NCBI GenBank assembly: GCA_032622095.1
Contig: CP136065.1
Coordinates: 98,219,343 to 98,283,342, forward strand
Reading direction: 5' to 3'
Length of the DNA stretch: 64,000 nt
Origin: Siphonodentalium dalli
Taxonomy: Eukaryota > Mollusca > Scaphopoda > Gadilida > Siphonodentaliidae
A program made the position numbers and the translations under genes. Positions within the stretch are counted from its first letter, which is position 1. Each line of letters begins with the position of its first letter. A model generated the notes under the pieces. It did no database searches, was not told the DNA's origin, and saw nothing but the letters and a program-made list of their open reading frames with translations. This document shows positions 45,837 to 58,259 of the stretch, one piece after another.

Positions 45837-46887
45837 CCATCTCCATAATTCGTTCTAAGGAGTTTTTGGCGTTCACAGTTCACAACATCGACATATGGCG
45901 ACGTGATTAAGTCACTTGAACAATTATATATCCTCAACTGCCATATGTATATGGGGACGGGAATCTTAGAAAAAAGTATCAAATGTATATTTATCATTTC
46001 ATTTAAGAGATACATATATTCTTACAATACACAATGAGGGACTTTGAACTGTCAGAGGATGACATGTTAGAATGGCTCATGTATTGAGTCTGTCTCATTC
46101 AAGATATTTTCTTCAAAAAGATACAATCTGTCAAGAGAGATGTATAGAATGACAGTTCAAAATAGTGAGCACAGTGTGCAGTTAATTAGAATTTCTTCTG
46201 AGATAAAAGAAAACGCAGTCTGTAGCACATGCCTTTTCAGGATCCTACAATACTGGCATCTGACAAGGGTACATTCGCCCGATATAAAGGATCTATTTCA
46301 TTTTGTAAGAACAGACTCATAGCCTGACATAAATAGCAATATAGCAACATGGACAGAGGAGATATGCCAACCATGTGCTCTTAAAATTTTAGTCAAATCC
46401 ACTAGAATAATTTATACATTTCTATGTAAAACCCAAATTGTCGTTTATTTTTGCGATCTAATGGGTTTATGATGTTCATGTTTTGATCACAATAATAATA
46501 AGAAAATAATCGTCAGTTCCAAACACGTTGACTGTAAGTTTAAAAAAAATGATAACATTTAAAGTACGCGCAGTTGTAAATAAATACTTTTTTTATTGGT
46601 GGGATGAATTAATCGTGATAAACAAAGTGACAATCACTCGGATAAGATGAGCAACTAATTCGTGCTCATACGAATACAGTGTTATTATACTTGAACGGCG
46701 GCTAGCTCAATTTGCTTCTGACACTCTCATATCCAGTTTTCTGGGTGCTAATCTGCTGATATCCCAACCGCGTTCTGTATAAAACCTTAGCCAGAGATCA
46801 ACGCGGACAAATCATATCATACAACTCATGAATTGTTGGGGTGATAGTAATGATGGTGAGATGATTAAGATGGTGATAGTACGTAAC
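45802..46887. other. (TA)n tract then non-coding sequence
   Basis: (TA)n at 45802-45834, then AT-rich DNA. No gene is recognised. It may be intron of the lectin gene if 46888-47120 is a true exon. Confidence 0.4.
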
Positions 46888-47120
46888 CTTTCTCGCATAT
46901 CGTTGTTATTTCTCTCGATGGATTAACGCAGTATTGACTACTGAAGCCATCCGTTGCTCCGATGTACATATACGCACAAGGCCCGATGTAACTCGGCTGG
47001 TAAGGGTACCATAAAAACCAAGTTACTGGGTTGCCATCGTAGGTTTCAAAATCGTCCGTTTCTTGAATCCGGTATATACCCATCCAGAATCTGGCATAAT
47101 TGGCTACATGGTCAGCAAAC
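46888..47120 (-). CDS. C-type lectin-like domain exon (C-terminal half)
   Basis: The exon encodes FWMGIYRIQETDDFETYDGN, then PVTWFLWYPYQP, GPCAYMYIG, and YCVNPSREITTICEK. This is the second half of a C-type lectin-like fold: WxGI/L core, the W-x-P loop, CxYM, then the paired C...IC near the end. These domains are extracellular and bind sugars or proteins. The Ca-site motifs (EPN/QPD, WND) are not visible, so calcium-dependent sugar binding is doubtful. The splice acceptor TGTTGTTCCAG precedes 47120, and a donor AAAG/GTTACGT follows 46888. The first half of the domain was not found in the 5' direction (up to ~49 kb). Exon borders are inferred. Confidence 0.75.
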
Positions 47121-48060
47121 CTGGAACAACACATGTAAGTGTTTTATTTAATGCATTACATAACGCAAGATGCTTCATTTGCGGCTGGTGTACGAATGCA
47201 TGTATCTGTGGTATACTCGAGCATTGCTCTTAAGAATAGAGTGAACGAAACAATGTTTGATATCAATAAGAGGGTGTACGAGAACATGCGGTTTGTTATA
47301 TCGTGCTGCTGTTGCCAATATTAAAGCATACAGTACACACTAGGCACGATGTTTCTGTCACTGCACTTTAGATACAAACTTTCCAAGCGAGGAAATGCAT
47401 GATGCGAATGGTTCCACAATAAGATACGTGTCAATTGCACAATTGTATCAATCATGTGGAGATAGCATGACAAATTCTAAGACTCATTTACTCAAATGCA
47501 AAACAAAAGAAAACCGGTCATGCATGGGCAATATATAAAGTTATAGAAACGAGGTTACATGCATCGTACATAAGGAGTGTCAAGCGGAAATCAGTTTAAA
47601 AACTTTCAAATCAGTTTTAGAAAATTGCCTCACAGAATCCTCGCTCTGGTGGAAGGCTTTGGATCGATTGATGGGTCCCGACAGGAAAAGCACACCGGCA
47701 CTGAAACAATGCGACCCTGCTGTAGCGGACAAAGCAGTTTGAAAATAATAACTTGTGCCATCTCGACCCTTCCAAATGAAGAAAGCGTAGAATTTAAGAC
47801 AAACCAACCATATTACGATTTCTATATTTATTTTTATTATATAAAATATACACATAAAACACAAATATACGTTTGGCTTCATGGGGAATGTTCATTTTTC
47901 GCTCCACCTGACAATCAACTACGTAGGCGCTGTGTAGACCCGTTATACAGACGATGCAGAAATGAGTTAAGATTGCATATGATACTAGAATGTCTGTTAA
48001 GTGTCTGGTCTACCACAGCGATTGAAAACATGAGAGGCCTGGCAGGCTTTTGTAGTTAAG
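47121..48060. other. no gene recognised; open 160-codon frame on plus
   Basis: A 160-codon plus frame (47577-48059) and a 100-codon minus frame (47580-47882) overlap. Neither shows a known domain or convincing splice boundaries. If the lectin exon is real, its upstream exon should lie here or further out on the minus strand, but I could not identify it. Confidence 0.35.
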
Positions 48061-48063
48061 CAT

Positions 48064-48510
48064 TTGCACCGGGTTTCACCGCGGTGGTTTAGAGTGAAAT
48101 GCCTGTCAGGCTTTATTGGGGAGGATATATCAGTATCCAAAGACGCGAATTATACTATGAGTTTAACTATGGGAATAAACAACCTTTCATCGGCCGTGAA
48201 AACCGTTCAGGAAAAACCGGATGCATCTTTTGGTGGCCATATATTTCAATATGACTTCTTTTGTTGGCTCCCGGAAACCTGCATCCGATACTCTACTACA
48301 TATATGTAGCAGTGCTTTCAGCCGGCCTCAAGATCAAGAACGTCGGAGTCGTTCAACGCTTATTCCAAATATTACCGTTTGACGTAATAAATCAATGATT
48401 GTTTAACATAGTTCTTTTGAAAATATTATGTTTCTACACCGGGTTTACCGCGGTGGTTAGAGTGAAAATGCATGTCAGGCTTTATTGGGGAGGATATATC
48501 AGTATCTAAA
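48064..48510. repeat. ~72-bp phrase duplicated 369 bp apart
   Basis: CACCGGGTTTCACCGCGGTGG...GTCAGGCTTTATTGGGGAGG at 48066-48138 recurs at 48436-48507 with a few changes. GGTGGTTTAGAGTG resembles a Pol III box A, but no box B or tRNA fold follows. Confidence 0.7.
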
Positions 48511-48699
48511 GCCCACCAAACGTGGAACCAGACAATCATGCACATCGAGATATCCAAGGAGCTTTCGCGCATACGTGAATGATAGAGTTGTCAAGGACAG
48601 ACGGTCTTGTCATTACCATATGGTTCCGGCCAGACCTTGGATGAGAAGGCTTTCACGCGTGATACGCAGCTGTGCTATCGTATTCAAACGGCTACACGC

Positions 48700-49310
48700 C
48701 AGATAAGAGTCGCGCACGAGTGCAAATGGTTACACACCTTAGGAGCACTGAACCACACAAATGGCAGTATCGAGCTACCTGCAGATGCCTCCCAGAGAAC
48801 AGTTCCCGTGTACTAGGAATCGGTGACTCTAGTAGGTACAACGTATTCTCTGATAAAGGCATCAAAAGCGTTCACGTATACCAGTATGATTGAACTGGTA
48901 GGTACAACTTAGTCGAGGAAGATACGTGCTCGATGAGGAGTGTGTGAGTCATTGCGTCCATAACAAGGCTATCGCGCAAATGCGCATGTGGTGGGGCCAG
49001 AGAAGAGTCGCACACGAGTGCAAATGGTTACACACCTTAGGAGCACTGAACCACACAAATGGCAGTATCGAGCTACCTGCAGATGCCTCCCAGAGAACAG
49101 TTCCCGTGTACTAGGAATCGGTGACTCTAGTAGGTACAACGTATTCTCTGATAAAGGCATCAAAAGCGTTCACGTGTACCAGTATGATTGAACTGGTAGG
49201 TGCAACGAAGTCGATGAAGATACGTGCTCGATGAGGAGTGTGTGAGTCATTGCGTCCACAACAAGGCTATCGCGCAAATGCACAGGTGGCGGGTGCGGGT
49301 CTCACCAAAG
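48700..49310. repeat. 298-bp tandem duplication, ~2.1 copies
   Basis: The unit from GAGTCGC(G/A)CACGAGTGCAAA through TGATTGAACTGGTAGGT to ATCGCGCAAATGC occurs at 48707 and 49005. A third partial copy ends near 49290. Identity is very high, so the duplication is recent. Repeated short frames (HTNGSIELPADASQ) are shared and unsupported as genes. Confidence 0.85.
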
Positions 49311-50707
49311 CATAGACGTCCACAAGTATATGGCTAACGACTGTGACCGAATTCACCCATGGTGCTGGTCTGTCAGCGCGTTTTGGAAAACTGTAATGGG
49401 GCACAGGTGACAACCGCTAGCAACAAGTCGAGAACGCAAATGCGATGGTGATAACCTGCACGAATGTGATAGCATGACCGCAAGATTCCACGACCGATAT
49501 AAGGAAAAACTGACTAGACTGACAATTAGACGTGAGAATTTGTCAGCTGAGCAAAAGGAAGCCAGTAAATTTAATTTAATTGAAACTAGCCGTAAACTGA
49601 GCTGAATAAAGCTAAATTATTCGCAAACTGAATATTCCCAATTTCTCTATTGGACAAGTAGAATATGATAAGATGTGTGGAACTACAGATATATGGTCAT
49701 TAATAAGCATGTACATATAATACTAAGCTGAAACAGAGTACAACATAAATGTATAATATCTGACAGGTTACGTTTAGGAGACTATGAGCACAAGATCACG
49801 TCTGGACACGAGCGAGAGGTCATATTTTTCAAGTTGGTGTTTGTGATTCTTCATACAAAATACAGTTATAATATCTATTAACTGTAAAACCAAACAGATG
49901 TACATATGTACATCGCACCGCGGAGGTGGGGTGGATGGACAGACAAGTCTACGGCACTGACGGTATTAACAAAAGCTTGTCTGGACAGCCTATCTTTGAG
50001 AAGTAATCTGTATAAATGATTCCACACCTATACCACTCGGTCTTACTGTAACACCGTCTGCTCTGGAATCTGAGAGGTGCCATGATAAGCGGCGTCGACC
50101 TTAAATAACACCACATGGCCTGGCCCTGTGTGGGAACATGTTCTAGCAGATTAACTCATGCCCTTTCGTGATCGCGCGTCATGTCTCGAGTATTGTTGGT
50201 CTGTATAAAACTACAGCAATGCAATAATATATATTTCATTACTATCAATTACCACCCTTTGACTACAAAACACATTCATGATAATACACGGTGCGAAATA
50301 TACCACTGGAAATATTTAATCAGCTGAAGCTAGTGGTCACGTCGGAATAAGTTCAAAAATATCTTCGCCGGATTGTCCACTCGCATTTGCCTTCAACTGA
50401 TCTTCAGAAATTATTTCTTTCCGGCTGAATTTAAAATGGCTAACCTGTGCCCATTATATAAAATGACGACACCAGCTAACCATCTAATTATCGCATAGTC
50501 TCTGTATTCCGTTCAATGTCCAAATCTTTGAAAAAGGCATCTACCTTCATTTGAATGAATATTTGCGGGATACATGTAACAGTAGTCTAACTGATCTTCA
50601 ACAACCTGGATTCACTCCTCGTGATATCACATGCAGCATTTTAGTTAAGGACATGGATCATGTCACATAGTTGTCAAAATTAACTTTTGGGCGACTGGAA
50701 CATAGAC
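49311..50707. other. no gene recognised
   Basis: AT-rich. A segment at 50440-50640 resembles LINE coding sequence on the plus strand in short pieces (YRPVSVF-like and SKSLKKASTF), but it is too broken to call. Confidence 0.3.
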
Positions 50708-50808
50708 GCTCTTTATAAGCGAAGGTTATTGACATTTTTGCTGGGCTAACAAGTTTGGACATTTTGTCAGCCTTGCAAAATTTCCAATGACCTTCGCTAA
50801 TAAAGAGC
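50708..50808. repeat. ~100-bp fold-back element
   Basis: The outer arms GCTCTTTATAAGCGAAGGTT and the complement ending TTCGCTAATAAAGAGC enclose an imperfect inner stem. Confidence 0.75.
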
Positions 50809-53800
50809 ATGTTTACTGACCGATGTTCAAAACTGAGTCACATTTTAACTAGTGTGGTTGTAGTTTTCCAGTGAATATTATGTTATGTTACGTAATTCCA
50901 ATGGTCGCATGCATTTTTATTTATATATGAATCGAATGTGCACCTGTTGAATTCCAAGTTACCATGGATACGTGGCGAAATGCTTGTTATAATAAGGTTT
51001 AAATCGTACGGACATATACAATACAATGAGCTGCTGCGATTTAATCTGTTTGTATCATGACAATCAGATGATTGGCATATCCGCGGAAACGATCGTTCAT
51101 TAAAATAATTATTAATCAATTAAGAACTGTCCGTTCAGGATGTTTTATTGTATTTGTGTGTGTAAGATTTAAACACATAATCAATCGGTTGATGGTCTAG
51201 AAATGAATTTTATTTCTAAGTTACACCATCGTGGTGTTATAGCTTAAAGATGCGCTGTCCGATTTGGCACCATAAACCAACCAATATATATACCCAACTA
51301 TATTAAAAACGGACAGATGGGCCCATTCATAAGAGTGGCGCATAGACTTTCAAAATGAGAATTTTAGCGTTTTGAACTTTTGCCAGTCTAGGCGGGGCGA
51401 AATGTGTTTAGAGTAAGACTTAAATCCTACGGACATATATAATACCATGAGCTATGACGTTTGATGTTTCGGTATCATGACCACCCCTGGTATCACCAAC
51501 CCGGAAGGTATCACCAGACCGGACTATGCGGTTGTTTTTTTGATAAATGAACATATCCTCCATCAGATGAATATATTTATCGACCAGTTAAATGATGATA
51601 TCCACTATTCAAAACACAATTTCGTAAAGCGTAATTTTCCCTCAATGTGATAGCGACCATAGCTTGCTCTCATCCACTATATTTAATGGAAATTCCGGCT
51701 CATATCCTATTTTGCCATAACTACTAGATACTTTTTGACGTTATATAGGTAGTTCGTTTGAGGCATAATTATCCGGAGAATGCGTGTATCAATAGACAAA
51801 TACATGTTCGAGTAACCTTAAATTGTTCCACGATCTATCCACGATCAAGTGTGGGTACCCACCAGAATTATGGTTGTCAAAGCCGCGGATCGATGCTGCA
51901 ATAAGATGTCACCAAAATGGAGTTGGGATGTGAATGATGGGGATTATATATTTCGCATTTTTACTGGCCCCCCCCCGGTGAATTAGTACGGATAAGGACA
52001 CAATGCCAGTCACGCATTCTAATGAATCGATTTTCAACTTTTAAAATAATTATGTAATATATATTAAGTCATACTTCATTATAAAAGCTATCAATTGTGT
52101 CAGTTATTCACTTATGTATTTATGACGGTGGCTTGGTCCATATAGGATGCAGCTCGTCTAACATTTCCTTAAATCATGAAGCTGGTTCCGTCCCGTTTGG
52201 AATCGTATGGACGATCGAAATGTCGAAATGTCGTGGAACACACGTACTTCAGGACTTGAGGTAGTGCAAGTTTGAAAATATCCCCATTATCTTTCGGACA
52301 ACACATGGCAGATGTTTCTTTGTTGTTGTGTGTTTTTTTTTGTTGGTAGCGTGTGCACATGCATGGGGCGTATTCGTATGTGTTTGCTTTTTCATTTAAT
52401 GTCAATAATTGTATATACTAGGCTATTTTTTCAATAATATAGGGCCAGAACTGTATATAGAAGGGAAATATTAATCAGTGTAAATCGTGGTTGGACAGGG
52501 ATGTGGTTGTATGTCTCAGTTGGTGTGTCCACATAAGAGTTTCTAAATGCGCACCCCCGGGATCGAGAAGTTCCATTTGCACCCTCTGTTATAGTCCAGT
52601 CAAAATACGACATATATGGGCTCAACCTAGACACAATGTATACATTATTTATTTTATTCTTAATGACGTGTGCAGGGGCTTCTTCCATACAACTTATAAA
52701 AAATTCGCTTTGAGATCTGTTTGTAAAGTATGGAAATTGTAATCGTTTCTCGTTATAACCATAATTCCTTTTGATCGCATTTTAGGGGTAGGTAAATTGA
52801 AAAGGACCCATCAAGAATTGCATTTAAATAGTGAGGACTGGTGATATACCAAACGAAATGGCGTGCGATTCTCTTTACACTCGGGTGTCTGTGGTTGTGA
52901 ATATCTATCAAACCAGGTGAAAAGGACAGAGTACAAACTTAAAATCCTGATTCTGTTTTCCGGATGCTAACTAGAGAAAGTGGCCTCTTAGACTCCAGCC
53001 AAGATAGCGTCTGTCATGACGGCCATTTTGTTTGATATGCCCCAGACTATAGTATAGTACAGAATGTTTCATATATAGGCGACCATTCTTTCCACACGAT
53101 TCGCCAATATTATACACCACCGTTAGAATTGAGCCAATACACCCGACTAAGACAACAGATTAACTTCGGTTGTAGCCCGATATATTCGTGGGTATAGAAA
53201 CTTGAAGGACGCATAATATTTATATTTTGTTGCGAAGTTTTGTGTCATAAATATAATTGCATTTGTTCACTTGATTGACCTACACTTTAATATCTAGATT
53301 GGTCTCCATGTTGAACGGTTTGATCGAGGTTGGGCTAGACACCACACCACTAAAAATAAAAAACACAAACCATGTCTCCGATGACAAAATTTAATGCATG
53401 GCAAGTAAGATGAAGTGGCTTCATTATATATGGGCAGGATAATCTCCTTAATATATGGTATTAAATGTGCCGACAATATGGTCGTCTTATATACACATCG
53501 TCGTATCGTATTGTTTCGCCATGTGGGGTCTCAATACAATCCCGATTCGGATACGACTAAACGCATATCGGAAACGACAGCATGCATGTTCGTGTGATCA
53601 GGGCCTTATATATACTGCTGTGATGGATTTTCAATTATTTTAATCCATAATAGATGTGTATACAACATTCGAAAATGATACTTGAATTCATATTCAGATG
53701 AAATACGTAGTCCAACTGATCAGTCTCTGATACACACGAAAACACCCGAAAACTCACCAGAACTCTATAAGTACTATATGGATATTTACTGCACAAAAAA

Positions 53801-54186
53801 TCCGTTGTTCATGACATCTTGATCTGCGACCTTGACATCTATCGGGACCGATAGTGGTCCCACCATATCGCGCTCATATTAGTGTAAACAATATTTTATT
53901 CTCAAGAATAGCACATATAATACATAATATAAGGAAATTAATAATTCAACATTAGAGAAAATGATTTGGCAGTAAGACATTTCCTTTGTATATAATTGCA
54001 TCATGGTTTGATTGCGTCTCAATGATGAATTGCCTGTTCCACAAGCACCCGCAACCTATCCCGTGGCTAAATGCGGCATGTCCACCCAACACACAATCAC
54101 ACCTCTGGCATGCATGAGTATACGAGAGCACAATTTTGTTTTGTTAGGCTTTTGGTTTACGCCTTACAGTTCATAACCATACTATG
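50809..54186. other. intergenic, diverged direct repeats, no gene recognised
   Basis: A phrase with GGACATATA(C/T)AATAC(A/C)ATGAGCT occurs near 51010 and 51430. GGTATCACCAA and GGAAGGTATCACCAGACCGG near 51490-51525 resemble, inverted, the GGGTTGGTGATACCAGG phrase at 57748-57765. No coding feature is supported. Confidence 0.4.
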
Positions 54187-56924
54187 TCAGTTAAATCGTT
54201 TAGCATCGTCGATGAGATTTTGTACGGCGATAAATATGTCGGCATTTTTGGTATAAGATATATCTACAGACCCATACAGTAATATTTTGACTTCGAAGTT
54301 CACATTTAGATCAGCTAAACGAAGAACTCTTTCACGCTCGAATATTGGACAGCGGAGTAAGAAGTGCTCGGCAGTTTCTAATTCTCCACAATCGCAAAAT
54401 GGACTATTATTCAGATGATTGCAAAACAGGTCATATTTCATGTTATACTGCAGTAGATTTGACTTGGTATTCGGTACGCTGTATAGTAATATGACTGTAT
54501 GATAATGCGATCTGTTAAAAGAAAACTCTTAAAAGTCAGAGACTGATTCACATTCTTTCGCCTCTTGTGGAAGGTTGTCCCATGATTTGAGGGTAGCTGG
54601 AAGAAATGAATTTTCGTATCTTGTCGCGTAAACTCTGGGAGTCCTGAGACCCTTTTATTAGACTTCCAGATCCAATAGGAACGAGAGTATATAAGTAAGG
54701 AGGCGTGGTTCTCTTAATCATTTTTAAAAATTGCACAAGTTTAGTGTTTTCTCTCCTGCTAGATAGTGTATCCCAACCGGTTTCCCGTAATAACGATTCT
54801 TTACTGCAGCTTCCAGTTGCCCCCGTGACTAATCTAGTAGCCTCGTATTGAATATCTTCCAGAGAGGTTGAATCTTCAACTGAGCAATTACCCCATACCG
54901 AGGAGTCATATTCCAACACTGGACGGATATATGACAAGTATATACGCTCAAGGGTTCTCCTGTACAGAATGAATTTATACTTCCTCAGTATATACATTCG
55001 ACTTGCGGCTCGATTTTCAATATCATTGATTTGATCTTGTCCAAATCATTTTGTAATAGATCATATGTTGGGCCGACAATTCCTATATTCTTTTCAGCTT
55101 AAATAGTAAGCCCCGATGCCACAACTTATCGAATGCCTTGCTGATGTCACAGAAAAGGCATCTAATTTCGTTGCCACTATCCAGAGAAGATATTATATAA
55201 TGGTAAACGTCTGTCAACTGAAATACTATCTTGCGTAGTGAATCCCGATTGAAGGTGTGTTAGAAGCATATTATCTCTTAAATATTCATTCATGTGAAGG
55301 TATATATGCACTTTTCGAAAATTTTGGACAGGCAACAGAGAAGATAAACTGGCGATAATTACTTGGGTGGGTGGGGTCGTCTTTTTTTGTATATGGGACA
55401 TACATTTGCCACTTTTCATTTATACGGGAAGAAAGATTTTCGAGAAATTTCTTGAAAGCAAATTCTAGTGGACCAGCTAGCGAGGATGCACAAATTTTCA
55501 ATATTCTTGGACTAATTCCGCCAGGGGCACTAGCTTTTGCCGATTGAACACTGTTCAGTGATTTATATATTTCTTTGCGTGTGATAACGATTGTATCCAG
55601 TCTGGATTGAGTCTTGTAGTCAAAGGGCGGTAATTATACTCTGTCTTCGTTCGGGAGGGCATAAATCGAACAAAAGTATTTATTAAAAATCTCAGCTTTT
55701 GATACATTGTTGGTTGTAATCGAATCTCCAATTTTTAATTCCGGTATGTTTTTCTGTCAGGACCCATGAGTCGATTAATAGTTTTCCACCAAAAGTGAGG
55801 ATTCTGTGAAGCAATTTCCCAGTACTGACTGTGTTTTATCGATTAGTCTCTGCTTGGCACCCTTTATGCAAGAGGTGACCTCGTTTCTCTTGGATTTAGT
55901 TCGGACCCAGACATGATCGGGTTTCTTGAGCTTAGCGTTTGAATAAAGTCGCCTTCTTTGTCTAATTAGTCTGCGAATTTGGCAAGTCATCCAACTAGGT
56001 TCGTCTGGTCGTATGGAGGCTATTTTATTTGGTATGTATTTTGAGGCTAAGTGATTTATTTATGACGCGATTCGATTTCACTACGTTTAGACTTAATTTC
56101 ACTAATATTGGGCAGTGATATCGAACCAGGTCAGCAAAACAAATGGGTCCAAAATTTCATATGATTCGACAAGAAGTGGTTTATTGGTCATACATAAGTC
56201 GAGAAGTGACAATGAGCTCTCAGTAAAATATGTCAGTTCTTTGATAATTTGTGTCAGTCCAATTTTCTGTCGAATGTATCTTGATGGCGCTGTTTCGGTT
56301 TCTAAAACATGTGAATTAAAATCCCCAACGACCACGACATGAGAAGAATGGTTATTGTCCATTGCCATATCGATCGAAGAATATATTTTTTCCCATAGTT
56401 GAACTGGCGAATACGGTGGTCGATAAAAAGTTCCAAACAGAAAGCGCGATGTTGGAGTTTCAAGCCATATGCATTCTACACCGAATGTTTTCAAATCTCA
56501 GCGTCTTTTGGAGTTTAAAGAATTAGCTACATATACTGCGATACCACCACCATGCGATGAGGGATTAAATCTCTCGGAATAGCAATTTCCGAATATGATG
56601 TATCATTAGAAAGCCATGATTCTGTGAACGCTACGATGTCATATCTACTATTTCAGCAGACAATGTATCAAGTTTGGGTTTTATGCTCTGAATATTTAGG
56701 CACATCAATGATAATGTTCTATCAGTTTTTGCATCAGACAAAGAGGGACCCGGATTCAAATTCACGTCCGCTGCTTGCATCAAGATTGATTTAAGTTTTT
56801 CTATCATAGCTCGCATTATATTGGACATAGAATCTTGTATTACTCTTGAAATGAATGTTTTCATATTTTTGAGAAAATTGAGATGGCGAAAACGCCTATT
56901 TCGAGTTATCTTCCTTAATTGCAA
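54187..56924 (-). pseudogene. CR1/L2-type LINE with 2A-like motif, endonuclease and deleted RT
   Basis: In order on the minus strand: an N-terminal basic segment with ADVNLNPGP (56745-56768), close to the 2A-like DVExNPGP of APE-type LINEs; LSLMCLNIQSIKPKLD, the endonuclease start; after frameshifts FLFGTFYRPPYSP and VVVVGDFNSH (56102-56494); the EN-RT linker; RT fingers with FCDISKAFDKLWHRGLLFKLK near 55070-55160; then thumb RRTLERIYLSYIRPVLEY (54548-54997); and a C-terminal HFLLRCPIFERER zinc-knuckle-like segment with CDCGE (54187-54441). The RT motif with the catalytic aspartates is absent: sequence jumps from the start of the palm to the thumb. Stops and frameshifts make it inactive. The clade call is from motif style. 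Confidence 0.85.
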
Positions 56925-58075
56925 TCCAATTCTGATTGCGGAATGTAGAGACGATTCTAAGTCAATGTAATGATGTGTCCCTGTGGGTATAAGGGTATAA
57001 GGCGGCCACCTTCAATAATGTAAAAACGAGGGAAATCAAAAATGCAATGTCTCTTTGGACACACGTCCTCTGCATTAGTATGTATGTTAGGATTGCCAAT
57101 GAAGATATACTATCCAGATTCTTCTCGGCAGTACCCTTAAGTGATCTCGAGTAGCACAAACCAGTCCTTGCCCTATGTGTCATAATATCAGTCATTGTTG
57201 TATGAGATTGAAATAAAAGGTATGAAACAAGGACAATAACTAGGATGTGACAGTCGAGGGCTGTGGAGCACAGACAGAGCAGCATAACATATTAAGTTGT
57301 GGAACAAACAATTCAGCAATAAGATCAACATAATGTGTATAATTTTGAGCATATATTGAATAGAAGTAGTCCGATGAACGACATTCGGTATGATAATTTC
57401 GCGCTCATATTGAGAATTACACATGTTTTTAAAACTCTGGTAAAATATATGCTTCATTGAGATAGTCAGGTATATACCGGCACTTGGTCGGCAATGTGAA
57501 GGCCAGAGATTATACTATTGAACAGATTTTCTTGAAAATTTGAGAGAGCAAAATAAAAAACACTATTGAAATAATTCGCTAAAAATTGGTAAATGGTTAG
57601 ATCTGGGATAACCGACTGACATCGGGTGGGTAAATATTTCTGCACAGATATTTTGTTCGTTGTATGTTTTACGACGAGAAACCAACATATTCGCGTATAT
57701 TATATACGTGAAAATTGCTTTCCCCATTTCGGTTTGGTGCTACATTCCGGGTTGGTGATACCAGGTATACGGAGATGTTGAGTGCTAAATTATCAGTTCA
57801 CGCACCCGCACAAGTCCATAATATGTCTTTAATATAATTTACAACATATCCGATGTCAAATGGGCGTTATACGCGTCGATCGATTTCACGGATTACTTTG
57901 GATTGTTCGTTTTATTTCAGTTCGATTGAATTATATATCCTCATGGAGCGGAGTACGATTTCTGGGAGGAACTGATATGGATTGTTTGTAAAATGTCAAT
58001 CATATCCAGTGAATGAACTCTTTGGTAGAGTTTCATGTCTATAGCATGGTTTTTCGATTTGTGTGATTTAGAATG
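56925..58075. other. no gene recognised
   Basis: Contains a 107-codon minus frame (56962-57285) with a hydrophobic N-terminus. It directly precedes the LINE and could be its 5' region, but shows no motif. Confidence 0.35.
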
Positions 58076-58216
58076 GGGATAAACATGCTGTATGCATGGA
58101 GTGATTTGGGACGTTTATCGATGGGTTTTCTGATGGAAAATATGGTAAAACTGCATTTTCCATCTCAAAACTCCAGCGATAAACGTCCCAAATCACAACA
58201 GACAACATGTTTATCC
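58076..58216. repeat. ~140-bp fold-back element
   Basis: Arms of ~65 bp. Left: GGGATAAACATG, GTGATTTGGGACGTTTATCG. Right: CGATAAACGTCCCAAATCAC, CATGTTTATCC. The short loop is TGGTAAAAC-like. The plus-strand 73-codon frame across it is a by-product. Confidence 0.85.
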
Positions 58217-58259
58217 TCTACACATTTGACGCTCTTTGTATTACCATATAATAAATTAA

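Noticed and set aside
47577-48059. 160-codon plus frame as a gene
   Set aside because: No domain, and an overlapping minus frame is equally open. Codon pattern and composition are not convincing.
48066-48138. tRNA or SINE head suggested by GGTGGTTTAGAGTG
   Set aside because: There is no box B, acceptor stem or Pol III terminator at the right distance in either copy.
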